Below are positions 1-10,545 of a DNA stretch of 64,000 nucleotides, in pieces. The stretch lies in the NCBI RefSeq assembly GCF_018446385.1, contig NC_055987.1:4361705-4425704 (forward strand). The letters run 5' to 3'. The notes beneath the pieces are model-generated. The model made no database searches, was not told the DNA's origin, and worked only from the letters and a program-made list of their open reading frames with translations. Origin of the DNA: Zingiber officinale (lineage: Eukaryota > Streptophyta > Magnoliopsida > Zingiberales > Zingiberaceae). Numbering within the stretch: the stretch's first letter is position 1; each line of letters starts with the position of its first letter. Both the position numbers and the translations under genes were made by a program.

Positions 1-210
1 CACTGTAGCTACAACCTTGTTTCTCTGCTTCGTTTTCTTCTCGTCGGGAGCTGACTTGAGCGTCGGAGGGCCGTCGCCGAGAACCCCTTCCTGGCTCGGT
101 TTTGTGCTTGCAGGTTCTCATCGGAGGTTCGCGTCAACCAAAGGTTCATCTGCAGTCAACGGGAGCGCTACGTTCCTAGCGTCTGTCGACTCAGCACTCG
201 GACAGGATCA
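1..210 (+). repeat. 3' portion of the 5' LTR of the Tat-like element
   Basis: Similar along its length to the end of the LTR at 9050-9261 and ends in CA at 210, directly before the primer-binding site. The rest of this LTR lies left of the window. The open reading frame across 17-286 is LTR sequence, not a gene. Confidence 0.85.
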
Positions 211-211
211 A

Positions 212-229
212 ATTAGCGCCGTCAGTGGG
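212..229 (+). other. Primer-binding site
   Basis: Two bases after the LTR end the sequence reads ATTAGCGCCGTCAGTGGGA. This is close to the TGGCGCCGTCTGTGGGA-type primer-binding site common in plant Tat/gypsy elements. The tRNA was not matched. Confidence 0.7.
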
Positions 230-255
230 AACACACTTGAATCCGAGCTGAGAAG

Positions 256-1809
256 ATGGAAGGAGCTGGATGACCGCACACCGTGACGCTCTCTCAAGAG
301 GAGCTCAACGCTCTTATTGAGGCGAGAGCAGGGAAAATAGTAGAGCAGCAGCAACGAAAAGCGTTAGCTGACCGGCTGGCACAGTAGGCGACCTCGGCAT
401 CAGGCGGCCGAGCGGCACCAGAGGACCGACCAGAGCAGTGCTCCACTTGGGCACAGAATAAAGGGCAGGCCGGCACACCAGGAGACGTGCCACCGGCACC
501 TATTCCGTTCCATCGGGCTCTGTTCTAGACTCCGTCTGAGCTAGCTCAAGCCAACTAGGGGTCATCTGACGAAGCCCCTGCCCGAGACATCAAAAAAGGG
601 AAAGCACCTCAGACCGAGTCATCTCCCGAGCGGATTAATCGCCAATTCTCCGAGGCGATCTTGCAAGACCCGCTCCCAAGGCATTACGCTCCTCTGGTGA
701 TCGGAGAATATAACAGCACGACTGACCCGGACGACCATTTAGGTAAATTCGATAACGCTACTACTCTCCACCAATATACTGACGGAGTTAAGTGTCGAAT
801 CTTCCTTACCACCTTGTCCGGCTCAGCACAACGATAGTTTCGGAGATTGCCGGACGGATCAATTCAGAGCTTCAAAGATTTCCGGACGGTTTTCCTTCAT
901 CACTTTGCGAGCGGCAGGCGCTACCAAAAGATCAGCGTCAGTCTGTTCTCCATAAAGCAAGGGCCCAAAGAGACTCTCCGAGCGTACATCCAACGATTCA
1001 ACCAGGCCGCTCTAGACATCCCCGCAGTCTCATCCGAGACCATGATGCACGCCTTCACTCAGGGGCTGATGGATGGAGACTTCTTCCGCTCGCTCATCCG
1101 GAATCAGCGACGCGACTATGACCATATGCCAAAAAAGGGGAGCGAATACATCAACGTGGAGGAGGCGCAAGCGGCCCGGAAGAAGGAAACACCAGCAGAG
1201 TTAGCGGCGCCGGCCGAGCGGAGACCTCCAACCAGCCATCAACCACCAAGAGGACCCCGGGTCGAGGGGATGAGGTCGCATCAAGAGTCAAGGTCGCACG
1301 CCGTCCAACACGTGGCGGCCAAACGACCTAAGCTAAAAGGAAAGGTATGGACTCCCATGTTTTGTTCACTTCATCAATCAGTAACCCACAACACCCGCGA
1401 TTGTCGGAGTCTCGCCCCGGTCGCTCAGCCGAGAAGCTATCGTCGCCGATCGCCTTCGCCTGACCGGCGACATAATCATCAAAGTACCGGACGGCGAGCA
1501 ACCAGACAATCTCCCGAGCAGCGACACCAGCACCAGCCAAGAAGCAATCCCCGAGCCTCCCATAAGCGAGCCAGACCGTCCACTTGGGAGGAAGAAAATA
1601 AAAGCAACACTGATCGAGGGGAAATCAACATCATCGCTGGTGGGTCAACCAGCAGTGACTCCAACCGAGCCCGCAAGTCATACGCTCGACGGTTGGAGAT
1701 CCATGCCGTGGGATGCAACCGGGAAAAGGCGAATGGGCCCGAGATCAGTTTTGGCCCTGGGGACCTCAAGGGAGTCGAAGTGTCGCACGACGACGCCCTC
1801 ATCATCTGA
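256..1809 (+). pseudogene. gag of the Tat-like element, broken by several stop codons
   Basis: One frame can be followed from ATG at 256 to 1809, interrupted by TGA/TAG codons near 271, 386, 526, 557 and 836. The capsid-type retrotransposon gag domain (PF03732 type) lies at about 715-1130, with TDPDDHLGKFDNA, LSGSAQR (a stop where W is expected) and ETLRAYIQRFNQAAL. The longest intact part is 847-1809 (320 aa), followed by a basic, proline- and arginine-rich tail. The protein would form the virus-like particle. The stops look mostly like G-to-A or C-to-T changes in TGG and CGA codons, as expected for a long-methylated element. The frame continues into protease after TGA at 1807. Confidence 0.8.
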
Positions 1810-2312
1810 GCGGTAATAGCAAACTATACTATTCATCGCATCTTTATTGACACAGGAAGCTCGGTCAACATCATCTTTAAGAAGACATTCGACCAGCTTC
1901 AGATCGACAGGGCTGAGCTGCTACCAATGACAACGCCCTTGTTTGGATTCATTGGTAACGAGGTCCAGCCGGTCGGCCAAACGAAATTGGCTATTTCGCT
2001 CGGTGAGGGGCTGCTCAGAAGGACGCGGACCACTAACTTCATCATCGTGGATGCGCCCTCGGCGTACAACGTCATTTTGGGCTGACCGACCCTCAATGAG
2101 TTCCAGGCTGTCGTCTCAACATTCTGTCAGAAGATCAAGTTCCCTGTGGAAGACCAAGTGGGCGAGGTCAGAGGCGATCAGTTGGCAACGCGGCGCTGCT
2201 ATGTGGAGATGGTTCGAGCCGAGTCAAGGTCCGCTCAGAAGAACCCCCGGATTGAGGTAAATGCTATAACAGAGAGGCCTCCTACTTTTGTTTATGAAGA
2301 GGAGGAGGTGCA
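1810..2312 (+). pseudogene. Retroviral-type aspartic protease region
   Basis: Continues the gag frame. The catalytic signature IDTGSSVNIIF has its aspartate codon at 1849-1851. It is followed by LLPMTTPLFGFIGNEVQP and, near 2070, FIIVDAPSAYNVILG, typical of plant gypsy proteases. TGA at 2083 replaces the expected tryptophan. The frame then runs through an acidic linker to about 2312, where the polyprotein is truncated. In an intact relative RT would follow here. Confidence 0.8.
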
Positions 2313-2318
2313 GCTCCT

Positions 2319-2444
2319 TGGGCCGGACCTTTCAAGGTTGTAGAAAAGCTCCGTTCGGGCGCCTATTACCTCGAGGACGAAGATGGGCGGAAGTTGGAGC
2401 GACCATGTAGTGTAAGCCGCCTCCAGTCGTATCGAGCTGGATGA
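2319..2444 (+). pseudogene. Integrase C-terminal fragment (last 41 codons)
   Basis: In another frame the sequence reads WAGPFKVVEKLRSGAYYLED, then GRKLERP, then SRLQSYRAG and a stop at 2442-2444. This is the usual ending of Tat-type integrase (the W-GPF-V...G-Y-L-D-G pattern). It starts within ten bases of the end of the protease linker, so about 3 kb coding for RT, RNase H and most of integrase has been deleted. The frame change at the junction fits a deletion. Confidence 0.75.
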
Positions 2445-2549
2445 AAGGTGTGCCAATGTAATGCACGATATATATTTGTCATCCTCTTTGTTTCCCTTGA
2501 CTACAGGGAGTAAAATCAGAAAAAGGTTTTGCAAAATTACGGTCGAGCG

Positions 2550-4245
2550 GCTAGTCTCATCCAAACCGTTGAGCGGCGACATTAAACTCTAGAGTCGAAC
2601 CGACGACTATAAACCCTCCGGACGTAAGACCGTCGAGCGGCGACGTTAAACTCTAGAGTCGACCCGGCGACTATAAACCCCCCAGACGGAAGATCGTCGA
2701 GCGGCGACGTTAAACTCTAGAGTCGAACTGGCGACTATAAATCCCCTGGCCTGAAGACCGTCGAGCGGCGACGTTAAACTCTAGAGTTGAACCGGCGACT
2801 ATAAACCCCCCGGCCTGAAGACCGTCGAGCGGCGACGTTAAAGTCTAGAGTCGACCCGACGACTATAAACCCCTCGGACGGAAGACTATCGAGCGGCAAC
2901 GTTAAACTCTAGAGTCGACCCGGCGGCTATAAATCCCCCAGACGGAAGACTGTCGAACGACGACGTTAAACTCTAGGGTTGGCGCGGCGACCATAACTAC
3001 CCCGCCTGAAGACCGTCGAGCGGCGACATTAAACTCTAAAGTCGACTAGGCGACTATAAACCCCCCTGCTTGAAAATCGTCGAGCGGCGACGTTAAACTC
3101 TAGGGTCGGTGCGGCGACCATAAATACCCCGCCTGAAGACCGTCGAGCGGCGACGTTAAACTCTAGAGTCGACCCGGAGACTATAAACCCCCCGGATGGA
3201 AGACAGTCGAGCGGCGATGTTAAACTCTAGAGTCGACCCAACAACTATAAACCCCCCGGACGGAAGACAGTCGAGCGGCGACGTTAAACTCTAGAGTTGA
3301 ATCGGCGACTATAAACCCCCAGCCTGAAGACCGTCGAGCCGCGACCTTAAACTCTAGAGTCGAACCGGCGACTATAAACCCCCCGGCCTGAAGACCGTCG
3401 AGCGGCGACGTTAAACTCTAGAGTCGACCCGACAACTATAAACCCCCCGGACGGAAGACCGTCGAGCGGCGACGTTAAATTCTAGAGTCGACCCGACGAC
3501 TATAAACCCCCCGGACGGAAGACCGTCGAGCGGCAACATTAAATCTAGGGTCGGTGCGGCGACCATAAATACCCCGCCTGAAGACCGTCGAGCGGCGACG
3601 TTAAACTCTAGAGTTGACCCGGCGACTCTAAACCTTCTAGCTTGAAGATCATCGAGCGGCAACATTAAACTCTAGAGTCGACCCGGCGACTATAAACCCC
3701 CCGGACGGAAAACCGTCGAGCGGCGACGTTAAACTCTAGGGTCGACACGGTGACCATAAATACCCCGCCTGAAGACCGTCGAGCGGCGACGTTAAACTCT
3801 AGAATCGACCCGGCGACTATAAACCCCCCGGACGGAAGATCGTCGAGCGGCAACATTAAATCTAGGGTCGGTGTGGAGACCATAAATACCCCGCTTGAAG
3901 ACCGTCGAGCGGCGACGTTAAACTCTAGAGTCGACCCGGCGACTCTAAATCTTCCGGCTTGAAGACCGTCGAGCGACAACATTAAACTCTAGAGTCGACC
4001 CGGCGACTATAAACCCCCCGGACGGAAGACCATCAAGCGGCGACGTTAAACTCTAGGGTCGGCACGGCAACCATAAATACCCCACCTGAAGACCGTCGAG
4101 TGGCGATGTTAAATTCTAGAGTCGAACCGGCGACTATAAACCCCCCGACCTGAAGACCGTCGACCGGCGACGTTAAACTCTAGAGTCGAACCGGCGACTA
4201 TAAATCCTCCGGCCTGAAGACTGTCGAGCGGCGACCATAAATCCC
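2550..4245 (+). repeat. 64-bp tandem repeat array, about 26 copies
   Basis: The core CGACGTTAAACTCTAGAG recurs at 2641, 2705, 2769, 2833 and 2897 (a variant), spacing 64, and continues to about 4232. Two unit types alternate irregularly: one ends in ACTATAAACC..CCCGGACGGAAG, the other in ACCATAAATACCCCGCCTGAAG. Each unit holds the 10-bp palindrome ACTCTAGAGT and a GTCGA...TCGAC pair. The period is 1 mod 3, so all frames rotate and the open frames across 3411-3982 are artefacts. Such arrays in the 3' non-coding part of Tat elements are known seeds of satellite DNA. Confidence 0.92.
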
Positions 4246-4395
4246 AAAGGGAAGAAACAATGACCCTCTAGCACAGCATCCGCTCGGGCCACACGGTTAT
4301 TTGCGCCGACCAGGGAAAACAAGCTGAGAGAGCAAAAAGCAAAGTTTCATTCAAAATAGGGTTTTCCGATCGAGCGGCAGAATTACAAAGACACT

Positions 4396-6580
4396 TCACT
4401 CAAGGTAGTTAAAAACATGTTTTGGTATGGTGGTGAGAAGCGCAGCGTGTTCCCGGACGGGGATGGTAAAGGACTCCGGGAGGTGACCCTTGGCCTTCAG
4501 ATGATCCGCGGTGGCAGTGATGGCCAGCTCGAAGGCGAGGACGAGCCGATTGCAGACCTTCTGAACAAATTCATCCGAGCAGATGTTGCTCTACCTCATT
4601 ATAGCAAAGCGGCTCGGCTCGGCCTCTAGGTACTCCTTGAGGGCAACGCGCGAGGCCTCGAGAGCCTCCTGAAGGGCCTTCATTTTGTCCTTGAGAGCCG
4701 CCACCTCCGCTAAGCGGCCTTTTTTCTCGTCATCCAGCAGGTCATCCAATTCCTTCACCCGCTGCTCCAGGGCTCGTGCCTCAACATTCTTAGCGTCCAG
4801 ATCGGCGATTGCACGATTCTTTCGAGTGGTCGCCAGTTCTATCTTTTTGTCAAAGGTTTTGACCTTCTTCTCGAACTAGCCCAGCATGTACGCCTGATCG
4901 ACCGTTTTCTTCCGCTTGACCTCCAGCAGCTCCTTAGTCTTGGCCAGCTCCTTTTGCAGCTCGGCGTATGATGGTGCCTGAGAGGAGGACGACCCATCAG
5001 AAATTTTGAGCTTCTTCAGCTCTTCCTCTAACATCGCCATACGACTGGCGATGACCACGCTTTCCACCCAATTCTGACAAATAAAGAGTTGTTCAATGCC
5101 GATCGTAAAAGACACATGAATGAGTATGGACAGAAAACCTACACCGGTGGTGTGCTGCATGTAACTATTGGCCAGCAGACCGGGGGCATTGCGGCGACAC
5201 AGGCGCGGGCGTCCTCCCATACTTTGGCGAGCGGCCCTCTGATGGTGATAACGTGTTCAGGGGTCGTAGGCCACTCAAATTCAGCCATGTAGGCCTCCAT
5301 TGGAAGGTGCAGAACGACCTTTATTGTGCGACGCCCGCCTGGCGTTGTATGAGCAGACGCTGAGGGACCAGATGGCTGGTCTGACGGCGTAGAAAGTATG
5401 CCCGAGCGACGAATCCTTTGACGCGTTGGAGGCAAAGAACTGATCGGTTGTGCCGCGATGGGGTCAGATGGTAGATCCAGCTGGGAGGGAGTCTGATCGG
5501 AGGAGAGGGCCTCGACAGATAAGGCATTTTCTCTGGGGGAGAGCGCGCCCGTCTGTTCGGACACTTGTACCGCTGAAGTGGCTGAAAGCAGAGGCGTCCC
5601 CGTCCTGCGTCGCCTTCATCCGGAAAGGGGAAGATCGTCCTCCGGCTCAGAGTCGTCGCCCCGAGCGGTAGGCTGTCGGCTTAAAGTTGCTTCACCCACC
5701 ACCTCCACAGGAGAGGTCTGAGCAGCCGACTCCCCAACATCCGCCTCGCTCTCACCCTCATGAGAGTCAACTGGAGCAATGTCAAGTCGCTCCATTTCTT
5801 GGGTCGCTGCCGCCTCGATCACTTTAGCTTTCTTCTTTAGGATGCCGAACAGCACGAACTCCATCACGATATTCGCTGCGAAAGAAAAAGAAGAAAATCA
5901 GTTAGACTCAAAGTAAAGACACAAGTAAATTCCTTACCAAAGCTGCTCGGGAGCTTCGTGCGGATCGGACTCAGACCAAACATGCACATCACCCCCTTTG
6001 GTATAAACTTGTGGATATCGAGCTTCAGGCCGACCAGCATATTTGTTGCTTGGAGATAGTCCGGTCGGGTCTTATATCTCTTCAGCATGGGAGGAGTAGG
6101 AAGCCCGACCTGCCACTTTGTTCAGAAGGGAGACAGTTCGGGGAGTCGCAGGAAGAAGAAGTAATCCTTCCAATGTTTATTAGAGGAATGCATCTTATCG
6201 AAAAAGACTAAGCCGATCTGAGACTGGAACAAATAAGTGTCCAGCTCAGACTACTTGGGATAATAAAAGTAGTAAAAAACCTCAGAACGGAGAGGTATGT
6301 TGTGGATTGTGAATAACACTACGATCTCACACAAGAGGCGAAAGGAATTAGGGATGAGCTGGGCGAACGAAATGCGAAAGAAGTTACAGACTTCGATGAT
6401 AAAGGGGTGGATAGGAAACCGCAACCTGGCCACAAACTGCTCTCGGAAGAAGCAGATCGTACCACGCGGTGGCATGTGTGGTCGGTCGGAAGGCGAAGCC
6501 AAAACCAGCTCAAAATCAGAAGGAAGGTAGAAGGCATTGGTCAGGCTCTCAACGTCGCTCATGTCGAACCGTGACTCCAT
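4396..6580 (-). pseudogene. Antisense extra gene (aORF) of the Tat-like element, PF04195 type, multi-exon and decayed
   Basis: Reads opposite to gag. It starts at ATG 6580. Near its N-terminus is PPRGTICFFREQFVARLRFP, followed by IHPFIIEVCNFF and LIPNSFRLL, which matches the plant 'putative gypsy type transposon' family PF04195. The frame continues past a TAG near 6248 to SSFG and a donor GTAAGG near 5937. An acceptor near 5880 (TTTCGCAG) opens an acidic exon. A proline-rich part follows (about 5564-5139), then after TTTGTCAG near 5078 a long coiled coil (ELQKELAKTKELLEVKRKK, ALEQRVKELDDLLDDEKKG), ending at TGA 4396-4398. A TAG near 4877 and at least one frameshift break it. Its function is not known for the family. 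Confidence 0.75.
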
Positions 6581-6632
6581 GGTCGTGTACCATGGGCCAG
6601 GAGCAAGTTCCGAAGGTTGAGAAGGACTAGCT

Positions 6633-7642
6633 TGTAGGATCGTTGGGCCGGCTAGAAAGGGGGAGTTGAATAGCCCTGAAAAAATAAGAACAACCCTTCT
6701 CGACTTTTCAAACCAACACTTGAAGAATAATAAAATAAACAGAAAATACCAAAAAAAAAACGAGGCTCCGGATTTGACTTGGTTACAACCGAGGAGGTTG
6801 TTAATCCAAGGAAGATGATCGCACTACTATTCTCCTTCAGGTGGAGAAGCCTCTTTTACAGCAGTGTAGACACAGAAAGAAATAAGCTAATCTAAACAAT
6901 GGAAGCGCACAAGTGTTGTTACAATTTTTGAATTGATTTTAAAGCTTCTGGACCAAGGCTATATTTATAGCCTTGGTCGGAGCTCTTGGAGGGGTTTCAG
7001 GCGCCCTGGGGGGATAAAACTTTATCCCCCAACGTTCAGATCGAGATTGACTCGATCTGGTCAAACTTCACGGTCCGAGCGTCCGGAAGGGTTCCAGGCG
7101 CCCTGGACCCCCCAAGTCAACAGATGTTGACTTTTCTCCGTCGGGACCTTTGCTCCGGTACGGTTCGGCTCAGTCCGGGTCTTCTACTCCGGATCCGCTC
7201 GCTTGAGTGATCTCTGCCATCCGGAAAAGGGCTCACCCGAACCCAGCTTCCGGTCTTCTCGAGCGGGCTTCCCTCCGGCTTCTCGTCCCTCGGAATCGCC
7301 GCGTGTTTTCTTCTCGTCCGCCGGCGTACTCATCTGCAGTCTTCGTCCCTCAGACGCACCGCGTGCCGTCCTTCTCGCTAGCTGCGTCTCTTGCTCCTCG
7401 AGCAATCTTCCGCTCTGACTTTCGTCCTTCGGAACCACCGCACGCTTCCTTTTCGTCCGCCGGTGTACTCTTCCGCAGCGCCTCGTCCCTCGGACGCACC
7501 TCGTGCCATCCTTTTCGCTAGATGCGTCTTCCACTCGACTACTTGTGCTCCTAAGCTCCTGCACACTTAGACACAAGGTTAGAAACATACAGGGTCTAAC
7601 TTAACTTGTTAATCACACCAAAACAACCTTGGGGTTCCAACA
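6633..7642 (-). repeat. Solo LTR of a copia-type element nested in the antisense gene's leader
   Basis: It begins TGTAGGATCG and ends GGGGTTCCAACA on the plus strand. It shares the plan and many words of the LTRs at 30114-31037 and 32493-33452: a tract with AGGCGCCCTGG, a run rich in CCTCGGACGCACC, AGCTCCTGCACACT, and the CCAACA end. Flanking pentamers are TAGCT (6628-6632) and TAGCG (7643-7647), a 4/5 match. No coding sequence lies inside. It splits the 5' leader of the antisense gene from its start codon. Confidence 0.72.
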
Positions 7643-8390
7643 TAGCGATGTCGGAACAGTAGGAAAGGCAAAAGCCAGAGAGAAACAGAGGGGTTGATGG
7701 AGGAGATGATCGGAACAGTGCCTGAGAGGCACAAACACCACTAGAGTGTAAAGAAAAATGCGAAAGAACAAAGAGACAAGGGGCGGAGAATCCTTACAGG
7801 GAAAAGGGTGATCGAAGAAGAAGAGGAGTCACCGGAATGTTGAGGAATGGGTTCACCAGAGTACTGAACGCAGACGAAGGCCTTCGGACACACGAGCATG
7901 AAGATAGGCGGCGGAGGAAGGTGATGAAGGCTTTATACAGACGGGGCTCAATTCCTCCGAGCCGTTGGATTCAGGTCACAAGACTCGAGGACCAGATCTC
8001 ACCGTCAAATTCAAAAAGCCAGAGGTCACATCGACCGATCATGCGATGACGGCGGCCTCGCCACGCGTTGCCCGCTCACAGGATCGCGTTTAATGAGCCC
8101 CATCACACATCCATGGTCGCGTGCTCAGCCTTCATGGCGAGGATTTGCACGAATTCCGAGGGGATCCTAAAGACGTCAGCATTTACCGCCATTAGATCGG
8201 CGAGGCACTCAGTGGCAAACAAAAACTTTTGAAGTTCCAGGGGATAGGCTGCCGAGCGGCAGTGTTCACCTCCATGGTGCCCGAGCGGAGAGACATTTTC
8301 GTCAATGGCAGAGTGGCTGTCACATCACCAGGCTAATAGTCCAGTCAGTCGGACTTGCGACCTCCTTCGACTAGACTTGAAGGGGAGGCA
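7643..8390. other. Antisense-gene leader and promoter region, ending in the polypurine tract
   Basis: No open reading frame here looks real. It holds the antisense leader (about 7925-7643 read on minus), GC-rich upstream sequence, and at 8377-8390 the purine-rich CTTGAAGGGGAGGCA, placed as the polypurine tract directly before the TG of the 3' LTR. Confidence 0.5.
7931..7937 (-). promoter_or_regulatory. Likely TATA box of the antisense gene
   Basis: On the minus strand the sequence reads GTCTGTATAAAGCCTTCATC, a good plant TATA context. A pyrimidine-rich leader and then the antisense start codon at 6580 lie downstream, now about 1.35 kb away because of the 1-kb solo LTR. The distance without that insertion would be about 340 bp. 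Confidence 0.55.
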
Positions 8391-9261
8391 TGTGATTCGG
8401 TGGTAAGCATAGGGCGACCCACATGGATAGTGGTCAATGACACGTGGAGGTCAAAGTCAAGAGGGTCTTGCCGATCAGAGAGGTCCCATGGCCGCTTGGC
8501 CAGGATAGCGCCAAGGCCGGCGCGAAGATAGCTCGACCACGGGTCAAGCTTCCGACTCTCATGATTTGCCTGTATAGAGGAGTTGTTGCGCTGAGTGGCC
8601 CGTCCGCTCGACTGAGCTGCAGATCAACTAAGGACACGTTCCCGTCCGAGTATGTGCCCGAGGGGCCTTCCCGCTCGGTCCGGCACGCCTTTACGCCCGA
8701 CCGCTGGGGTGGCCTGGGGTGGCCGAGCGGCCTTCCCGCTCAGCCCGGAAACAGACAAAAGACGCAAAAGATGACAAAGGAGACAAACAGCTGGTGATAT
8801 CCTTCTCGAGCCAGGTGCCGCCAACGGACAACATGGTCGGCGGTCGGACCGGATAGAGAATCGTACGGTGGAAGTTTCCACTGTCATGTCAGAGATATGC
8901 TCGGACGGTTGCGGTATGGCGTCAGGCACACTTTTCTAACACGTCCATTCTGAGGTATGCTTTGAGGAACGTGCATGCCTCGAGAAGCATGCACGCGCCT
9001 CCCAAGGATCCTATATAAAGACCCCCAGACTTCGACGGAGGTATGCGCTGATCACTACTGTAGCTACAGTTCTCATCTCATTACTCTGTTTCTCCTCTCC
9101 GTTGCCTGACTTGAGCGTCGGAGGGTCGTCACCGGGAACCCCTTCCCGGCTCGGCTTTGTTGCAGGTCCATTGGAGGTCTACGTCAGCGCAAAGGTCACC
9201 TAAAGTCAGCAGGGAGCGTCATGTCCTCAGCGTCCGTCAACTCGACTCTCGGACAGAATCA
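8391..9261 (+). repeat. 3' LTR of the Tat-like element (871 bp)
   Basis: Starts TGTGATTCGG after a purine tract and ends CGGACAGAATCA. Its last part matches window positions 1-210. A promoter-like CTATATAAAG lies at 9011-9020, with the presumed start of transcription and R region just after. The base following the element begins GTATA, the presumed right target-site copy; the left copy is outside the window. Confidence 0.85.
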
Positions 9262-9284
9262 GTATAGATACTGGAATGGATATT

Positions 9285-10545
9285 ATTCTCATTAATGTTG
9301 TTGGTTTGGCTTAAATTATGGAATGGGAATCGGCCAAAATTCTCATTTTACCCTTATAAGTAAAATACAAAAATAATCACACAAAGTCATGGACTGAACA
9401 ATTTTATTACAAAACGTAATAAATGGCAACAACTCTGTCAATGGTCTTGCATAATTAAAACATATATCACGATATCAAAAATGATAGAAGCTAAAAAATA
9501 TTCATCAAATCCAACGACATCACAAATATACTATTCCAAGCAACTGAGTATAAAATCTTCAACTTCAGAGGGATCCAAACTAAACAATAACTCAACCTTC
9601 ACAGGATCTTCACAAATTACTTGAGCAGCCTTGTATTTGTTCTTACCAACGAAATCATACTTATCCAACATCTCAAGAACTTGTGGCATTTTTGAGGATT
9701 TACCTTAAACCTAAGATGACATTGACTCAAATTGTGAGCTGACAGTTTGCATAAATCCCTCAACCTGAGCACTGAGTAACTTGAAGTCAGAATTGACATT
9801 TTGCATAGCTGAAGTCTTTGCCCTCTTCGAAACTTTTTGAACTCTGTCAACGGATGATTTCTTTTTCTCCTTAGAGTGAGATGCCCTTGATGTAACAGAA
9901 GGTTGTTGATTTGGCATCGAATCAACTTCAACTTCTTTTTCAGCAAGTGAATTGTCATCTGATATGGTTAACCCAGCATCCACATTAGTGATGTTTTGTG
10001 CAACCATCATAGGATCTTCCGCGACAAGGCCTGTTGCTCTCAAAAGCAGTGATCTCAAAAGCGACGATCGAGTTCCATAGTCCTAGAAAAAGGACCACTG
10101 TTGTCACCAATAGAAAATAAAGAGGCAATATAAAATAAAGGACACTAATTCCGATTGATGAAAATTAGGTAAAAAAAGACGCTGAAATGCGAAAATCAAA
10201 AGAGAAAGAAATACGAGTTGAGGCAACTGACTCACCTTCGACAAATCAGACTGTGGCAAAGAGGCGAGTTGAGGCGCAGCGGCGAGTGAGGAAGAAAGAC
10301 GCAGAAATGCGGAAATCAAAAGAGAAGAAAAGGTTCGGCTCGAGGGGTTGGGCCGTCAAAAAAAACCACATTAATAGAGAGGAATGGGTTTAACAATAAC
10401 CTAGGGGTGGGTGGGTTATGAAATAGGAGTATCAAATCCATATTTTGATTCTGATTCCCATATACCAAGCATCAAGAATAGGAATGGAATATATTTCATT
10501 CTCATTCCAACATCCGAAACCCGCCTACTAAGCACCTCCTTAGTC
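9285..10545 (-). mobile_element. PIF/Harbinger-like transposon remnant
   Basis: Both ends carry GGAATGG/ATTCTCATTCC-type words in opposite orientation (near 9272-9345 and 10430-10515), and the inside encodes an ORF1-like protein fragment on the minus strand. A DDE transposase was not found. Ends were judged by eye and no clean terminal inverted repeat or 3-bp duplication could be fixed, so the class is tentative. Confidence 0.45.
9550..10078 (-). pseudogene. C-terminal part of a Myb/SANT-like ORF1 protein (L10-interacting MYB-like)
   Basis: An exon-like start follows TTTTTCTAG near 10080. The frame holds a basic segment SHSKEKKKSSVDRVQKVSKR and then FKLLSAQVEGF. After a TAA near 9704 it continues with EMLDKYDFVGKNKYKAAQVI, CEDPVKVELLF and LDPSEVEDFILSCLE. 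This closing pattern is typical of plant Myb/SANT-like proteins encoded by PIF/Harbinger elements and their domesticated relatives. The DNA-binding domain itself is not preserved. One stop makes it non-functional. Confidence 0.5.

Larger units (their letters stand above)
1..9261 (+). mobile_element. Non-autonomous Ty3/gypsy (Tat-like) LTR retrotransposon, 5' end outside window
   Basis: The first 210 bases match the last part of the 871-bp LTR at 8391-9261 (both have CTGACTTGAGCGTCGGAGG and end in CGGACAG[G/A]ATCA), so they are the two LTRs of one element on the plus strand. In order it holds a primer-binding site, gag with protease, a 41-codon integrase C-terminus, a 64-bp tandem array, an antisense gene and the 3' LTR. 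Reverse transcriptase, RNase H and most of integrase are absent, so mobility would need proteins in trans. An extra antisense gene and tandem repeats near the 3' end are known traits of the Tat lineage. Many TGG-to-TGA/TAG changes show decay. A solo LTR is nested at 6633-7642. Confidence 0.85.

Noticed and set aside
17-286. 89-codon plus-strand frame at the window start
   Set aside because: Lies in the LTR end and primer site of the Tat-like element; its counterpart near 9050-9261 does not keep the frame.
3411-3982. Minus-strand open frames rich in LPLDDL / EFNVAARRSS repeats
   Set aside because: They are translations of the 64-bp tandem array. The period is not a multiple of three and composition follows the repeat, so no protein is supported.
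2550-4245. CRISPR-like array
   Set aside because: Repeat units abut without unique spacers and the DNA is eukaryotic; it is an ordinary tandem array. The LTR hairpin arrays were rejected as CRISPR for the same reason.
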